This document shows, piece after piece, positions 1 through 8,364 of a DNA stretch of 26,912 nucleotides. The position numbers and the translations under genes are program-made. How positions within the stretch are numbered: position 1 is the first letter of the stretch; each line of letters starts with the position of its first letter. Location of the stretch: the NCBI GenBank assembly GCA_039820405.1, contig JBCBQC010000087.1, forward strand, positions 1-26,912, written 5' to 3'. The DNA is from CALLVY01 sp937899855 (GTDB lineage Bacteria; Bacteroidota; Bacteroidia; Chitinophagales; Saprospiraceae). The notes under the pieces are model-generated. The model made no database searches and was not told the DNA's origin. It saw nothing but the letters and a program-made list of their open reading frames with translations.

Positions 1-524
1 AGGATCATGGTCAGGTAGAGGGCCGCGTTGTTGAGAAAGGGCCGGATTTTCTTGCGGACCAGCAGTACCGGCTGGACGAAGGGAAGCATCTTGTCGTTGA
101 AGTAGGTCGTCACGTATTCCACTTGCTCATCGTTGAGATCGCTGTAGTGGAGCAGGTTGATGTTTTGCAATTCCAACTCCGGAATCAGCTGGCTGGCGAA
201 GATGCGACTGAATTCCTCCTGCTGCTCGTTGACAATTTCGAGTACCCGGTTCAGTACTTCCTCCGGGTCGTACTCTAGCTTGCGTTTGGTCTTTTTACCG
301 ACCCGTACCAGGTTGCGGTGGTTGGATACCCGCACGCGGAAAAACTCGTCGAGATTGGAGGAGTAAATGGCCAGGAATTTTAGGCGCTCCAGGAGGGGGA
401 CGGACTCGTCCAGGGCCTCTTGCAGGACCCGGTAGTTGAACGACAACCAACTGACATCGCGGTCTACGAGGTACTGCTGCTCCTCGGATTCCGTAAGGTC
501 TTGGGTAAAGTCTTTTTCCTTCAT
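1..524 (-). CDS. ppk1: Polyphosphate kinase 1, N-terminal part (cut by window edge)
   Basis: Polyphosphate kinase 1 reversibly transfers the gamma-phosphate of ATP to growing polyphosphate chains. Only the first 174 codons are present; the gene runs off the left edge. The visible part translates to the conserved N-terminal PPK1 region, including DRDVSWLSFNYRVLQEA followed by PLLERLKFLAIYSSNLDEFF, which is a hallmark of the family. The catalytic histidines would lie beyond the edge. The start chosen is the ATG at 524, which begins MKEKDFTQDLTESEEQQYL. It lies 4 bases after the stop of the LOG-family gene, so the two are probably co-transcribed with the DUF72 gene further upstream. Identification is strong from the sequence; activity cannot be judged from this fragment. 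Confidence 0.9.
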   Translation of the reverse strand, partial: MKEKDFTQDLTESEEQQYLVDRDVSWLSFNYRVLQEALDESVPLLERLKFLAIYSSNLDEFFRVRVSNHRNLVRVGKKTKRKLEYDPEEVLNRVLEIVNEQQEEFSRIFASQLIPELELQNINLLHYSDLNDEQVEYVTTYFNDKMLPFVQPVLLVRKKIRPFLNNAALYLTMI

Positions 525-528
525 GCTG

Positions 529-1110
529 CTAGGCTTTGGCCCGTTTGATGGCATCCGACTGCCAGGGTGGGGCTTGCGCAATGGCTTCCAGCACCCGATC
601 GACCCGGTCGACCACCGACCAGATGTCGCGGTGTTGCTCGCCCATAAATTTTTCGCTAATGGCTTTTTCCAGCATCGTCACGAGCGGATCGTAATAACCG
701 TCCTGGTTGACGATGATGATGGGGCGGGTAAAAACCCCCAAACGCTTGAGGGTAATCACCTCCAGGAGCTCTTCCAAGGTCCCGCAGCCTCCGGGCAGGG
801 TCACCACCGCATCCACCTCCTCCAAAAACAAACGCTTGCGTTCGTGCATATCGTTGACCAGTACCAATTTGGTGAGCCCATTGTGCTGCCATTCGACCTC
901 GGTCATAAAGTGGGGAATGATGCCCACCACCTGTCCTTTTGCCGCCAGCGCCGCATCCGCCAGTCGCCCCATCAAACCCGAGGAGCCGCCACCGTAGACG
1001 ATGGTGACTCCCGCCTCGGCCAGGGCCCGACCCAAATGCGCGGCCCCCGCAAAGTAGGACTCCGCTACTTTATCGCTTGAGGCACAATAAACACATACTT
1101 TTTTGATCAT
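529..1110 (-). CDS. LOG-family protein (TIGR00730 type; nucleoside 5'-monophosphate phosphoribohydrolase-like)
   Basis: This 193-residue protein is a Rossmann-fold member of the LOG/lysine-decarboxylase-like family. Many members hydrolyse the N-glycosidic bond of nucleoside 5'-monophosphates (cytokinin-activating in plants); the bacterial role is often unclear. The sequence shows the N-terminal VCVYCASS strand, the glycine-rich YGGGSSGLMG near residue 39, MHERK near residue 88, and the diagnostic PGGCGTLEE motif at residues 106-114, so the active-site signature is complete. Length is normal for the family. The ATG at 1110 is followed directly by the conserved first strand. It sits 9 bases after the DUF72 gene and 4 bases before ppk1, suggesting one minus-strand operon. 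Family assignment is secure; the substrate is not. Confidence 0.88.
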   Translation of the reverse strand: MIKKVCVYCASSDKVAESYFAGAAHLGRALAEAGVTIVYGGGSSGLMGRLADAALAAKGQVVGIIPHFMTEVEWQHNGLTKLVLVNDMHERKRLFLEEVDAVVTLPGGCGTLEELLEVITLKRLGVFTRPIIIVNQDGYYDPLVTMLEKAISEKFMGEQHRDIWSVVDRVDRVLEAIAQAPPWQSDAIKRAKA

Positions 1111-1119
1111 GGATGTTGC

Positions 1120-2031
1120 TTAAAACAGTTCCATCTGTTGGCCACCCGGCTCCTGGTGAAAAACCGGCCCCCGAGTGTGGGCCGGGCAGTGCTCCTGCAC
1201 CGCCGCCGCCAAATATAAGGATAAATCCGGTGCCAATAAGTTGTCGGGTTCGTGGGGAAAAAAATAGACTTCGCGGAGGCCCCGCTGTAGCCAGGTCTTC
1301 AGGCGTTTTACCCACTCGTCGATCCTTTGGTAATCGGTGGGGTGCAGCCCATTGCCCACAAAGCGGATCATGGCCGTATCGGTAGTCAGGTACTGATGTA
1401 GGACGTCGCGCCGCCCCGCCACGTCGGTGATGACCGTACTGACGCCCGCCGCTTGGAGGACTGTCCACACTTCCGGGGCGGGCTGGGCAAACCAACTCTC
1501 GTGTCGAAACTCAACGGCCAGGGGAACCTCCGTTGGCCAGCGCTCCAAAAAGCGCCGGAGTAGAGGAAGGCGATCCACACCGAAGTAAGGGGGCAGTTGG
1601 ACAAAACAGCAGCCCAGTTTGTCCTCCAGCCCGGCGATGGCCTCACAAAAGGTCTCGATCAGTTCGCCGTTGAGCGCCAGGTCTTTGCTGTGGCTGATGC
1701 GCTGGGGGACTTTGGGGCAAAATTTAAAGTCCGCCGCCGACTCGTTTTTCCATTTTTCGACCATCCCCGGACTCGGGATGCGGTAGTGCGTGGTATTGAG
1801 CTCAATCGTATTGAACTGACGCGAATAGTACCAGAGGTATTCCTTGGCGGGCGTCTTGGGAGGGTACACCTTTCCCACCCACTCTTTCATTCCCCATCCC
1901 GTACACCCGATGTAGCAATTGGCTAGGCTTTCTGGTGCGGGCAATCGAGCTAATTGGGTCTGGGTAAAGGGAGGGTCAGGCGGAAGTTGAAAGTCGACCA
2001 GGGAAATATCGGGGAGCTTGCCAAATTTCAT
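1120..2031 (-). CDS. DUF72 (YecE-like) domain protein
   Basis: This 303-residue protein belongs to the DUF72/YecE family, which has a TIM-barrel-like fold and no well-established biochemical role. Family hallmarks are clear: YIGCTGWGMKEW at residues 40-51, KVYPPKTP around 54-61, the FNTIELNTTHYRIP block at 73-86, and later LAVEFRHESWF. The start at 2031 adds about 39 residues before the domain, which many relatives lack. No better internal start was seen, so it is kept. It is the first gene of a short minus-strand set with the LOG-family gene and ppk1, and is transcribed away from bioD across a 159-base divergent spacer. Family call is confident; function is unknown. Confidence 0.88.
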   Translation of the reverse strand: MKFGKLPDISLVDFQLPPDPPFTQTQLARLPAPESLANCYIGCTGWGMKEWVGKVYPPKTPAKEYLWYYSRQFNTIELNTTHYRIPSPGMVEKWKNESAADFKFCPKVPQRISHSKDLALNGELIETFCEAIAGLEDKLGCCFVQLPPYFGVDRLPLLRRFLERWPTEVPLAVEFRHESWFAQPAPEVWTVLQAAGVSTVITDVAGRRDVLHQYLTTDTAMIRFVGNGLHPTDYQRIDEWVKRLKTWLQRGLREVYFFPHEPDNLLAPDLSLYLAAAVQEHCPAHTRGPVFHQEPGGQQMELF

Positions 2032-2050
2032 CGGAACAGCATTTTAGAGG

Positions 2051-2068
2051 GCTTTTTTTAAAAAAAGC
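2051..2068. promoter_or_regulatory. Perfect 18-base AT-rich palindrome between the DUF72 gene and bioD
   Basis: GCTTTTTTTAAAAAAAGC is its own reverse complement. It lies in the divergent spacer, 12 bases upstream of the putative bioD -7 box. It could be an operator, an UP-like bendable element, or chance in an AT-rich promoter region. It does not resemble the BirA operator I know, so no regulator is named. Confidence 0.35.
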
Positions 2069-2080
2069 ACGCACAATTTC

Positions 2081-2088
2081 TAATTTTG
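2081..2088 (+). promoter_or_regulatory. Putative -7 box of the biotin operon promoter
   Basis: TAATTTTG matches the Bacteroidota -7 consensus TAnnTTTG. It lies about 100 bases upstream of the bioD start. A convincing TTG-type -33 box is not evident at the expected spacing, which instead falls in the T/A tract of the neighbouring palindrome. The match is suggestive only. Confidence 0.4.
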
Positions 2089-2190
2089 GGCATTTTATAC
2101 CCTAAACTCCGGGAAGGGTACTTTGGTTGAGTTCCTTCCCCCAACGTGGCCAAATGGCCTCATCCATACGACGCAGGAAAAATAACAAAT

Positions 2191-2817
2191 ATGCAGCATT
2201 CCCAACCCATACCGCGCTACTTTGTTAGTGGAATCGGTACGGACGTCGGAAAAACCGTGGTCGCCGCCTTGCTCACCGAGGCCCTTCGTGCGGATTACTG
2301 GAAACCCGTCCAAGCCGGAGACCTCGACCACGGCGACACCGATCGGGTCAAAGCCCTCGTTTCCAATCCCCACTCCCAGTTCCACCCCGAAGCTTACCGC
2401 CTCCGCACGCCCATGTCGCCCGATGCCGCCGCCGACCGCGATGGCGTCCGCATTCGGCTCGACCGGATCCAATTGCCCCCCACCGACCGGCCGCTGATCG
2501 TGGAGGGTGCCGGTGGCCTGCTGGTACCGCTCAACGAGCGCGAGTGCATCATCGACCTGATGGCCCAGCTCCAACTGCCCACCATTCTGGTCTCGCGACA
2601 TTACCTGGGGAGCATCAACCACACCCTGGCGAGCGTGGAGGCCCTCCGCCACCGACAGATTCCGCTGGCCGGCATCATTTTTAACGGCGCCAAACATCCC
2701 GAAACGGAGGCCAGTATTGCGCGTCATTCGGGCGCAAAAATCCTGGGGCGGATCGATCAGGTGGACCCACTGGATGCGGCCCAAATTCAAAAATGGGCGG
2801 TGGAATGGCAAGCCTAA
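2191..2817 (+). CDS. bioD: Dethiobiotin synthetase
   Basis: BioD uses ATP and CO2 to close the ureido ring of 7,8-diaminopelargonate, giving dethiobiotin. The 208-residue protein has the P-loop GIGTDVGKT at residues 14-22, the WKPVQAG segment with Lys38, and VEGAGGLLVP, all typical of BioD. The frame is open back to an ATG at 2146, but I prefer the ATG at 2191: homologues begin just before the P-loop, and the extra residues would be encoded within the promoter/leader. An AGGAAAA stretch lies upstream of it. It is the first gene of the biotin operon, and its 3' end overlaps bioF by 13 bases, which suggests translational coupling. Confidence 0.92.
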   Translation: MQHSQPIPRYFVSGIGTDVGKTVVAALLTEALRADYWKPVQAGDLDHGDTDRVKALVSNPHSQFHPEAYRLRTPMSPDAAADRDGVRIRLDRIQLPPTDRPLIVEGAGGLLVPLNERECIIDLMAQLQLPTILVSRHYLGSINHTLASVEALRHRQIPLAGIIFNGAKHPETEASIARHSGAKILGRIDQVDPLDAAQIQKWAVEWQA

Positions 2818-3953
2818 AACCCGCCTGGCGCGAACGCTTCGAACGGGCCTTGGAAGAACGCCAGTTGGCGGGAAACCTACGCCAATTGCGCCCGGCAAGC
2901 ACCCGGGTCGACTTTTGCTCCAACGACTACCTCGGACTGGCGCGTACCGACCTGCTGGTCGAGCAAGCCCCGGCCCGGGCGGGAGCTACGGGCTCGCGCT
3001 TGATTACGGGCAATTACCCCGCCATCGAACTGCTGGAAGGCCAGCTGGCAACTTATCACGGCGCGGAGTCGGGGCTGATTTTTGGCTCAGGCTACACGGC
3101 CAATATTGGGCTACTGACTTGTGTCGCCCGGCGTGGGGATACCCTGCTTTACGATCAGCTGTGCCACGCCTCCCTCCGCGACGGACTCCAACTGTCACCG
3201 GCCCGTACCCTCGGCTTCCGACACAACGACCTTGACGAACTGGAGGCCAAGCTCCGGCGGAGTGGTGGCCAACGCTTTGTGGTGGTGGAGAGCATCTACT
3301 CCATGGACGGCGATGCCGCCCCGCTGGTGGATTTGACGAGCCTTTGTACCCGCTACGATGCCGCTCTGATCGTCGATGAGGCACACGCCGTGGGCGTTTT
3401 TGGTGCTCGGGGGGAAGGCCTGGTCAGTGCTTTGGGACTGGAAGCAGCGGTGTGGGCACGGATCGTAACCTTTGGCAAAGCCCTCGGTGGACACGGCGCC
3501 ATCGTCCTGGGTCCCCGCTACCTCCGCGATTTTTTGATCAATTTCTGTCGCCCCTTTATTTACACCACCGCTCCCCCCCCTCTGAGCATTCAGCACCTGG
3601 GTTTGGCCTATCGTGAACTGGAGCGAGGCACCCAATTGGCCGCTCTCAGAGGGGTGCTCGCCCACTGGGAGGAACAGATTGTTAAACGCTTTCCTCATTT
3701 TGGTGTTCTCCTTGGCAGCAGCGCCATTCGAGTCTGGCCCGTACCGGGCAACGAACGGGCCAAAGCCCTTGCCGCCAGTATCCGCCAAGCGGGTTTTGAG
3801 GTAAAGGCCATCCTGCATCCCACCGTCGCCCGGGGTAGCGAACGCATTCGGATTTGTCTCCACGCATTCAATACCTTTGCCGAAATGGAGGCACTGCTGC
3901 AATTATTAAACCGTGAGTCGGAAAAAAACAACTATGAATTTACTCGTACCTGA
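2805..3953 (+). CDS. bioF: 8-amino-7-oxononanoate synthase
   Basis: BioF is a PLP enzyme that condenses pimeloyl-ACP (or -CoA) with L-alanine to give 8-amino-7-oxononanoate (KAPA). The 382-residue protein shows FCSNDYLGLA at 37-46, GSRLITGN at 63-70, His121 in the LCHAS segment, DEAHAVG at 191-197, and the PLP lysine Lys225 in VTFGKALGGHG. All expected alpha-oxoamine synthase residues appear present. The ATG at 2805 (MASLKP) is chosen. An in-frame ATG at 2793 would add only four residues. It overlaps bioD by 13 bases and bioA by 20 bases. The domain is complete, so activity is expected. Confidence 0.92.
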   Translation: MASLKPAWRERFERALEERQLAGNLRQLRPASTRVDFCSNDYLGLARTDLLVEQAPARAGATGSRLITGNYPAIELLEGQLATYHGAESGLIFGSGYTANIGLLTCVARRGDTLLYDQLCHASLRDGLQLSPARTLGFRHNDLDELEAKLRRSGGQRFVVVESIYSMDGDAAPLVDLTSLCTRYDAALIVDEAHAVGVFGARGEGLVSALGLEAAVWARIVTFGKALGGHGAIVLGPRYLRDFLINFCRPFIYTTAPPPLSIQHLGLAYRELERGTQLAALRGVLAHWEEQIVKRFPHFGVLLGSSAIRVWPVPGNERAKALAASIRQAGFEVKAILHPTVARGSERIRICLHAFNTFAEMEALLQLLNRESEKNNYEFTRT

Positions 3954-5241
3954 TAAAACCATTACCGAGCTGGATCGCGAATTTATCTGGCACCCCTATA
4001 CCCAAATGAAAACCGCCGGTGATCCCATTGCGATCGCCGCGGCCAAGGATGCCCTCCTCACCACCGAGTCGGGCGATACCTTCATCGACGCCATCTCCTC
4101 TTGGTGGGTCACCCTACACGGACACGCCAATCCGCACATTGCGCGCAACGTGTACGAACAAATGCTCCAATTGGAACACGTCATCTTTGCGGGCTTCACC
4201 CACGAACCCGCGGTCGAACTGGGCCGTCGTTTGCTACAACACCTACCTTCCAACCAGGAGAAATTGTTTTTTACCGATAATGGCTCTACGGCGGTGGAAG
4301 TCGGGCTAAAAATGGCCATTCAGTATTTCCACAACCAAGAACAGCGCCGCCACAAGATCATCGCCTTCGAAGATGCCTACCACGGCGATACCTTTGGAGC
4401 CATGTCGGTGGGGGGATCGGTATTCTTTCGGGATGCTTTTGGGGAATACCTCTTTGAAGTGGCGCTGCTGCCCGTACCCGTTCCGGGACGCGAAGCGGAG
4501 TGCCTCCAAAAACTCGATGAGTTGATCGCGGCGCACCCGGAGGATATTGCGGTTTTTCTTTTTGAACCGCTGGTGCTGGGGGCGGGCGGTATGTTGATGT
4601 ACGAACCCGAAGTACTGAACCAACTGATCGTCCGCTGTCGGGCGCACGGCATTTTGTGCCTGGCCGATGAAGTCATGACGGGATTTGGCCGCACCGGGAA
4701 GTTTTTTGCCACCGATTACCTGCGCCACGCGCCCGACATCATTGCCATGTCCAAGGGTTTGACGGGGGGTACCCTTCCCATGGCCATTACTTCCTGCTCC
4801 TCCGAGGTTTACGCCGTTTTTCACTCCGACGACAAGTACAAGGCCCTCTACCACGGCCATTCCTACACGGGCAACCCGGTGGGTTGTGCGGCGGGACTGG
4901 CGAGCATGGACCTGATGGAAGAAGACGAAACCTGGGAACGCATCGAACGCATTGCTCGGCAGCACGCCGCCTTTGCCGCCAGTATCAGCGAGCATCCCAA
5001 CGTCGCCCAGGTGCGGCAGCGGGGCACCATACTGGCCCTCGAACTACGGAGCGACGAGGATTCCTCTTATTTCAACTCCATCCGCGACCGACTGAACCAA
5101 TACTTTATGGAACAGCGGGTTCTCCTGCGGCCCCTGGGCAATGTCGTCTACATCCTGCCTCCTTACTGCATCACCGCCGAGCAATTGGATCGGGTGTACG
5201 AGGTGCTCCGCGGTGCCATCAAGCAGTTGGGGAATGGATAG
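3934..5241 (+). CDS. bioA: Adenosylmethionine-8-amino-7-oxononanoate aminotransferase
   Basis: BioA transfers an amino group, classically from S-adenosylmethionine, to KAPA to make 7,8-diaminopelargonate. The 435-residue class III aminotransferase has the BioA signatures WHPYTQM at 19-25 and SSWWVTLHGH near 55-64. It also has Asp245 in ADEVMTGFGRTG and the PLP lysine Lys274 in AMSKGLTGG. These distinguish it from generic class III aminotransferases. The ATG at 3934 is preferred over an in-frame GTG at 3913 because homologues start close to it. It overlaps bioF by 20 bases and the following ketoacyl synthase by 8 bases. The amino donor (SAM or lysine) was not determined. Confidence 0.92.
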   Translation: MNLLVPDKTITELDREFIWHPYTQMKTAGDPIAIAAAKDALLTTESGDTFIDAISSWWVTLHGHANPHIARNVYEQMLQLEHVIFAGFTHEPAVELGRRLLQHLPSNQEKLFFTDNGSTAVEVGLKMAIQYFHNQEQRRHKIIAFEDAYHGDTFGAMSVGGSVFFRDAFGEYLFEVALLPVPVPGREAECLQKLDELIAAHPEDIAVFLFEPLVLGAGGMLMYEPEVLNQLIVRCRAHGILCLADEVMTGFGRTGKFFATDYLRHAPDIIAMSKGLTGGTLPMAITSCSSEVYAVFHSDDKYKALYHGHSYTGNPVGCAAGLASMDLMEEDETWERIERIARQHAAFAASISEHPNVAQVRQRGTILALELRSDEDSSYFNSIRDRLNQYFMEQRVLLRPLGNVVYILPPYCITAEQLDRVYEVLRGAIKQLGNG

Positions 5242-6412
5242 AGCAATTGGGATTGTGGGCTACGCCGCCTTATCGGCCCTCGGGGCCGAACGGGTAGCGG
5301 TGTGGAAAGCTTACCAAAGTCCGGCTACCGCCATTCGGCGCCATCCGGTCCGGCCCTATTTCGAAGCCCCCGCCGCCCCGGTGGTGGAGCAAAACTTGCG
5401 GGCGCTACGGGCCGAAAATAAGTACTACCGCAAAGTCGACCGTTCGGTACAGCTGGCCTTGCTGGCCGCCCGGGGCGCTTACCAAGAGGCCGGCTGGTCC
5501 CGCGGCGCTAGCTTTGGGATCAACCTCGGTTCTTCCCGTGGGGCTACCCAAACCTTTGAGCAGTACCACGATCATTTTCAAAACCACCCGCGTTCACAGA
5601 CGGCTCCCCTCACCTCCCCCCTGACTACCCTGGGCAATCTGAGTGCCTGGGTGGGTCGGGACCTAGGCCACCGGGGACCCACCATCAGCCACTCGGTCAC
5701 CTGTAGCTCGGCGCTCCACGCCCTCCTCAACGGCATAGCTTGGTTGCGCTCCGGGCTGGCCCAACGCTTTCTCGTCGGTGGCAGCGAAGCCCCTTTAACC
5801 CCCTTTACCCAAGCCCAAATGGCGGCCCTCAAAATTACGCCCGCCGCACAAAATACGGGAGCCTTTCCCTGTCGTGCGATGGAGGCCCACAAGACCCAAA
5901 ACGGGATGGTACTCGGCGAAGGGGCCGCCGTCTTCGCCCTCGAAGTTGACCCCCCACGACCCTTGGCCTGGATCGAAGGCATCGGCTACGGAACGGAAGA
6001 TTTTGATCACCCCACCCAAATCTCACCCAATGGCCTCAGTCTGCAACGATCCATGCGGATGGCCCTGGCCGACCTGCCCCCTGAGGCCATTGATTTGGTC
6101 GTCCTCCATTCCCCCGGAACGATCCAGGGAGATCGGGCGGAGCGGGAAGCAATCAAAGCCATCTTTCCACAAAAAATACCAACGGGGACTACCAATAAGT
6201 GGAAAATTGGTCATACTTTGGGTGCCTCGGCTGCGCTGAGTCTGGAATTCGCCCTATTGCAAATGCAGGCAGCACAGATTATCCGACCGCCCTACCTCGT
6301 GGGCCCCCGGATTGAGCAAAAAACCATTCGGCGGGTGCTTCTAAATGCAGTAGGCTTTGGAGGCAACGCCGCAAGTATCATTATCCGTAAACCCGAAAAT
6401 TCATCGTCATGA
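5234..6412 (+). CDS. FabF-like beta-ketoacyl synthase embedded in the biotin operon
   Basis: This 392-residue thiolase-fold condensing enzyme resembles the KAS I/II (FabB/FabF) class rather than FabH/BioZ. The nucleophile candidate is Cys157 in HSVTCSSALHALL. The two histidines are His292 in LHSPGTIQGD (the HGTGT-type motif) and His327 in KWKIGHTLGAS, so a Cys-His-His triad is present. The sequence is clearly divergent from housekeeping FabF, and the first histidine motif is HSPGT. The ATG at 5234 overlaps the bioA stop by 8 bases and follows a GGGGA stretch. The stop overlaps the bioB start by 4 bases. This placement strongly implies a biotin role, plausibly in making or elongating the pimeloyl thioester precursor; that is inference. 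A misplaced general fatty-acid enzyme is the alternative. Confidence 0.85.
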   Translation: MDRAIGIVGYAALSALGAERVAVWKAYQSPATAIRRHPVRPYFEAPAAPVVEQNLRALRAENKYYRKVDRSVQLALLAARGAYQEAGWSRGASFGINLGSSRGATQTFEQYHDHFQNHPRSQTAPLTSPLTTLGNLSAWVGRDLGHRGPTISHSVTCSSALHALLNGIAWLRSGLAQRFLVGGSEAPLTPFTQAQMAALKITPAAQNTGAFPCRAMEAHKTQNGMVLGEGAAVFALEVDPPRPLAWIEGIGYGTEDFDHPTQISPNGLSLQRSMRMALADLPPEAIDLVVLHSPGTIQGDRAEREAIKAIFPQKIPTGTTNKWKIGHTLGASAALSLEFALLQMQAAQIIRPPYLVGPRIEQKTIRRVLLNAVGFGGNAASIIIRKPENSSS

Positions 6413-7536
6413 ATCAAGAAGCCAAGCACCGCATCTGGACCCTCCCCGAAATTATGGAAGTGTACCACAGTCCCCTGTTGGAGTTGGTGTTTCGGGCTGC
6501 TCAGGTACACCGGGAGCACCACGACCCCCGCGAGGTTCAAATCAGCACCTTACTTTCGATCAAGACGGGGGGCTGCCCCGAGGATTGTGCCTATTGCCCC
6601 CAAGCGGCGCGCTACCATACCGATATTGAAAAAAACGATTTGCTGTCGGTCAAAGAAGTGATGATGTCGGCGCTCAATGCCAAGGAATCGGGTTCGTCGC
6701 GTCTGTGCATGGGGGCGGCCTGGCGCAACGTCAAGGAGGGGAAGGATTTTGACCACGTCCTGGAGCTGATCCGTACGGTCAATTCGCTGGACATGGAAGT
6801 GTGTTGTACCCTGGGCATGGTCACCAAACGCCAGGCCGAGCAATTGGCGGCGGCGGGCTTGTACGCCTACAATCACAACCTCGATACTTCCGAGGAATAC
6901 TACCAAGAAATCATCTCGACGCGAGGCTACGAAGACCGCTTGGAGACAATCGAAAACGTTCGGTCGGCCAAGTTGACGGTCTGCTCAGGGGGCATCATCG
7001 GGATGGGGGAAGCCGTGGAGGACCGTTGTAAGATGTTGCTCACCCTAGCTAGCCTGGAGCCGCAACCCGAATCCGTCCCCATCAATGCCCTGGTACCCGT
7101 GGAGGGTACACCACTGGAAGAGCAGCAGATCGTACCCATTTGGGATATGATTCGGATGGTGGCTACCACCCGCATAGTGATGCCGCGTTCGACGGTGCGC
7201 TTGTCGGCAGGACGTACGCAGATGAGCCAGGAGGGGCAAGCCCTCTGTTTTATGGCGGGGGCGGGGTCCATCTTTGCGGGAGACAAACTGCTCACCACAC
7301 CTAACCCCGAGCGTTCGGAGGACCTACAGTTGTTCGATCTGCTGGGACTCAAGGCCACGCCCGCCTTTGCCAAGGGCAGCCGGCCCCAGGCCAAACCCGA
7401 CCTCGTGTACACCGATCGAGAGGCCGCTCCCAAATGGAGCCGTCCGGCACACGTCATCGAAAAGAATCGCGAATACGCACAGCAGGCCAAGAGCCAGCGC
7501 AAGGCTTCGGCCGCTTCCAATACCTCCAAAAAATAA
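6409..7536 (+). CDS. bioB: Biotin synthase
   Basis: BioB is a radical SAM enzyme that inserts sulfur into dethiobiotin. The 375-residue protein has the CxxxCxxC 4Fe-4S motif at Cys56, Cys60 and Cys63 (GGCPEDCAYCPQ). The expected 2Fe-2S ligands are Cys100, Cys132, Cys192 and Arg264 (VRLSAGR). YNHNLDTS and GGIIGMGE are further BioB signatures. The C-terminus carries a lysine/serine/alanine-rich tail of about 20 residues that is poorly conserved in the family. The start is fixed by the ATGA overlap with the ketoacyl synthase. tpiA begins 6 bases downstream, so it is probably in the same transcript. Identification is firm. Confidence 0.96.
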   Translation: MNQEAKHRIWTLPEIMEVYHSPLLELVFRAAQVHREHHDPREVQISTLLSIKTGGCPEDCAYCPQAARYHTDIEKNDLLSVKEVMMSALNAKESGSSRLCMGAAWRNVKEGKDFDHVLELIRTVNSLDMEVCCTLGMVTKRQAEQLAAAGLYAYNHNLDTSEEYYQEIISTRGYEDRLETIENVRSAKLTVCSGGIIGMGEAVEDRCKMLLTLASLEPQPESVPINALVPVEGTPLEEQQIVPIWDMIRMVATTRIVMPRSTVRLSAGRTQMSQEGQALCFMAGAGSIFAGDKLLTTPNPERSEDLQLFDLLGLKATPAFAKGSRPQAKPDLVYTDREAAPKWSRPAHVIEKNREYAQQAKSQRKASAASNTSKK

Positions 7537-7542
7537 CGCAAT

Positions 7543-8307
7543 ATGCCAAGACCAAAGATCGCCGCCGGAAACTGGAAAATGAACAAAACCCTCAACGATG
7601 GGCTCAAATTGGTCCGCGAAATCCGGGCCGATACCAAAGCCAGCGATGGCGTCCAGATCATCCTGGCGCCCCCCGCCGTCTTTCTTCCATCCATCGTCAG
7701 CATCACCGCCGACGCCAGCCACATCGAGGTGGCTGCCCAAAACTGCCACGAGGCCGAGAAGGGGGCCTACACCGGAGAAATTGCGGTGGACATGCTGGCC
7801 TCGGTGGGGGTCAAGTACGTCATCCTGGGGCACTCCGAACGGCGCCAGTATTATGGAGAAACCAATCACTTGTTGGCCCAAAAGATCGACCGGGTATTGG
7901 GAACCGATGTGCTACCCATTTTTTGTTGTGGGGAGGCCTTGGAGATCCGTGAGGCGGGCCAGCACGTCGCTTTTGTAGGGGAGCAACTGCGCGAGAGCTT
8001 GTTTCACCTCAGTGCCGAGCAGATGGCCAAAGTCATCATTGCCTACGAACCCATCTGGGCCATCGGGACCGGGGTGACGGCGAGTAAGGAGCAGGCCCAG
8101 GAGATGCACCGGGAGATTCGCCAGCTGATTGCGGCGCAGTATTCGCCTGAATTGGCCGATGCCATCCCCATTCTTTACGGGGGCAGCGTCAAACCCGCCA
8201 ACGCGGAAGCCCTTTTTGCCCAGGCGGATGTGGATGGGGGATTGGTGGGGGGAGCGTCCCTTAAAGCGCCCGACTTTTGCGCCATTATTCATTCTTTTGG
8301 GGAATAA
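7543..8307 (+). CDS. tpiA: Triosephosphate isomerase
   Basis: TIM interconverts dihydroxyacetone phosphate and glyceraldehyde 3-phosphate in the cytoplasm. The 254-residue protein has the full active site: Lys12 in GNWKMN, His97 in LGHSERR, and Glu169 in AYEPIWAIGTG. The phosphate-gripping YGGSVKP and GGLVGGASL segments are near the C-terminus. Length is standard. It starts 6 bases after bioB and is followed by 57 bases before the SCP2 gene. It looks co-transcribed with the biotin genes, an uncommon partner for a glycolytic enzyme; no functional link is obvious. Confidence in the product is very high. Confidence 0.97.
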   Translation: MPRPKIAAGNWKMNKTLNDGLKLVREIRADTKASDGVQIILAPPAVFLPSIVSITADASHIEVAAQNCHEAEKGAYTGEIAVDMLASVGVKYVILGHSERRQYYGETNHLLAQKIDRVLGTDVLPIFCCGEALEIREAGQHVAFVGEQLRESLFHLSAEQMAKVIIAYEPIWAIGTGVTASKEQAQEMHREIRQLIAAQYSPELADAIPILYGGSVKPANAEALFAQADVDGGLVGGASLKAPDFCAIIHSFGE

Positions 8308-8328
8308 GAACTTATTACAAAAAATGCT

Positions 8329-8336
8329 TACCTTTC
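8329..8336 (+). promoter_or_regulatory. Possible -7 box for the SCP2 gene
   Basis: TACCTTTC differs from TAnnTTTG only at the last base and lies 28 bases before the SCP2 start codon. No clear -33 element was seen. Weak support. Confidence 0.25.
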
Positions 8337-8364
8337 GGGGCAATCAAATAAAATAACATCCATT

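Noticed and set aside
2095..2898. 267-codon minus-strand ORF opposite bioD
   Set aside because: It is a shadow of bioD and its promoter region with no domain of its own.
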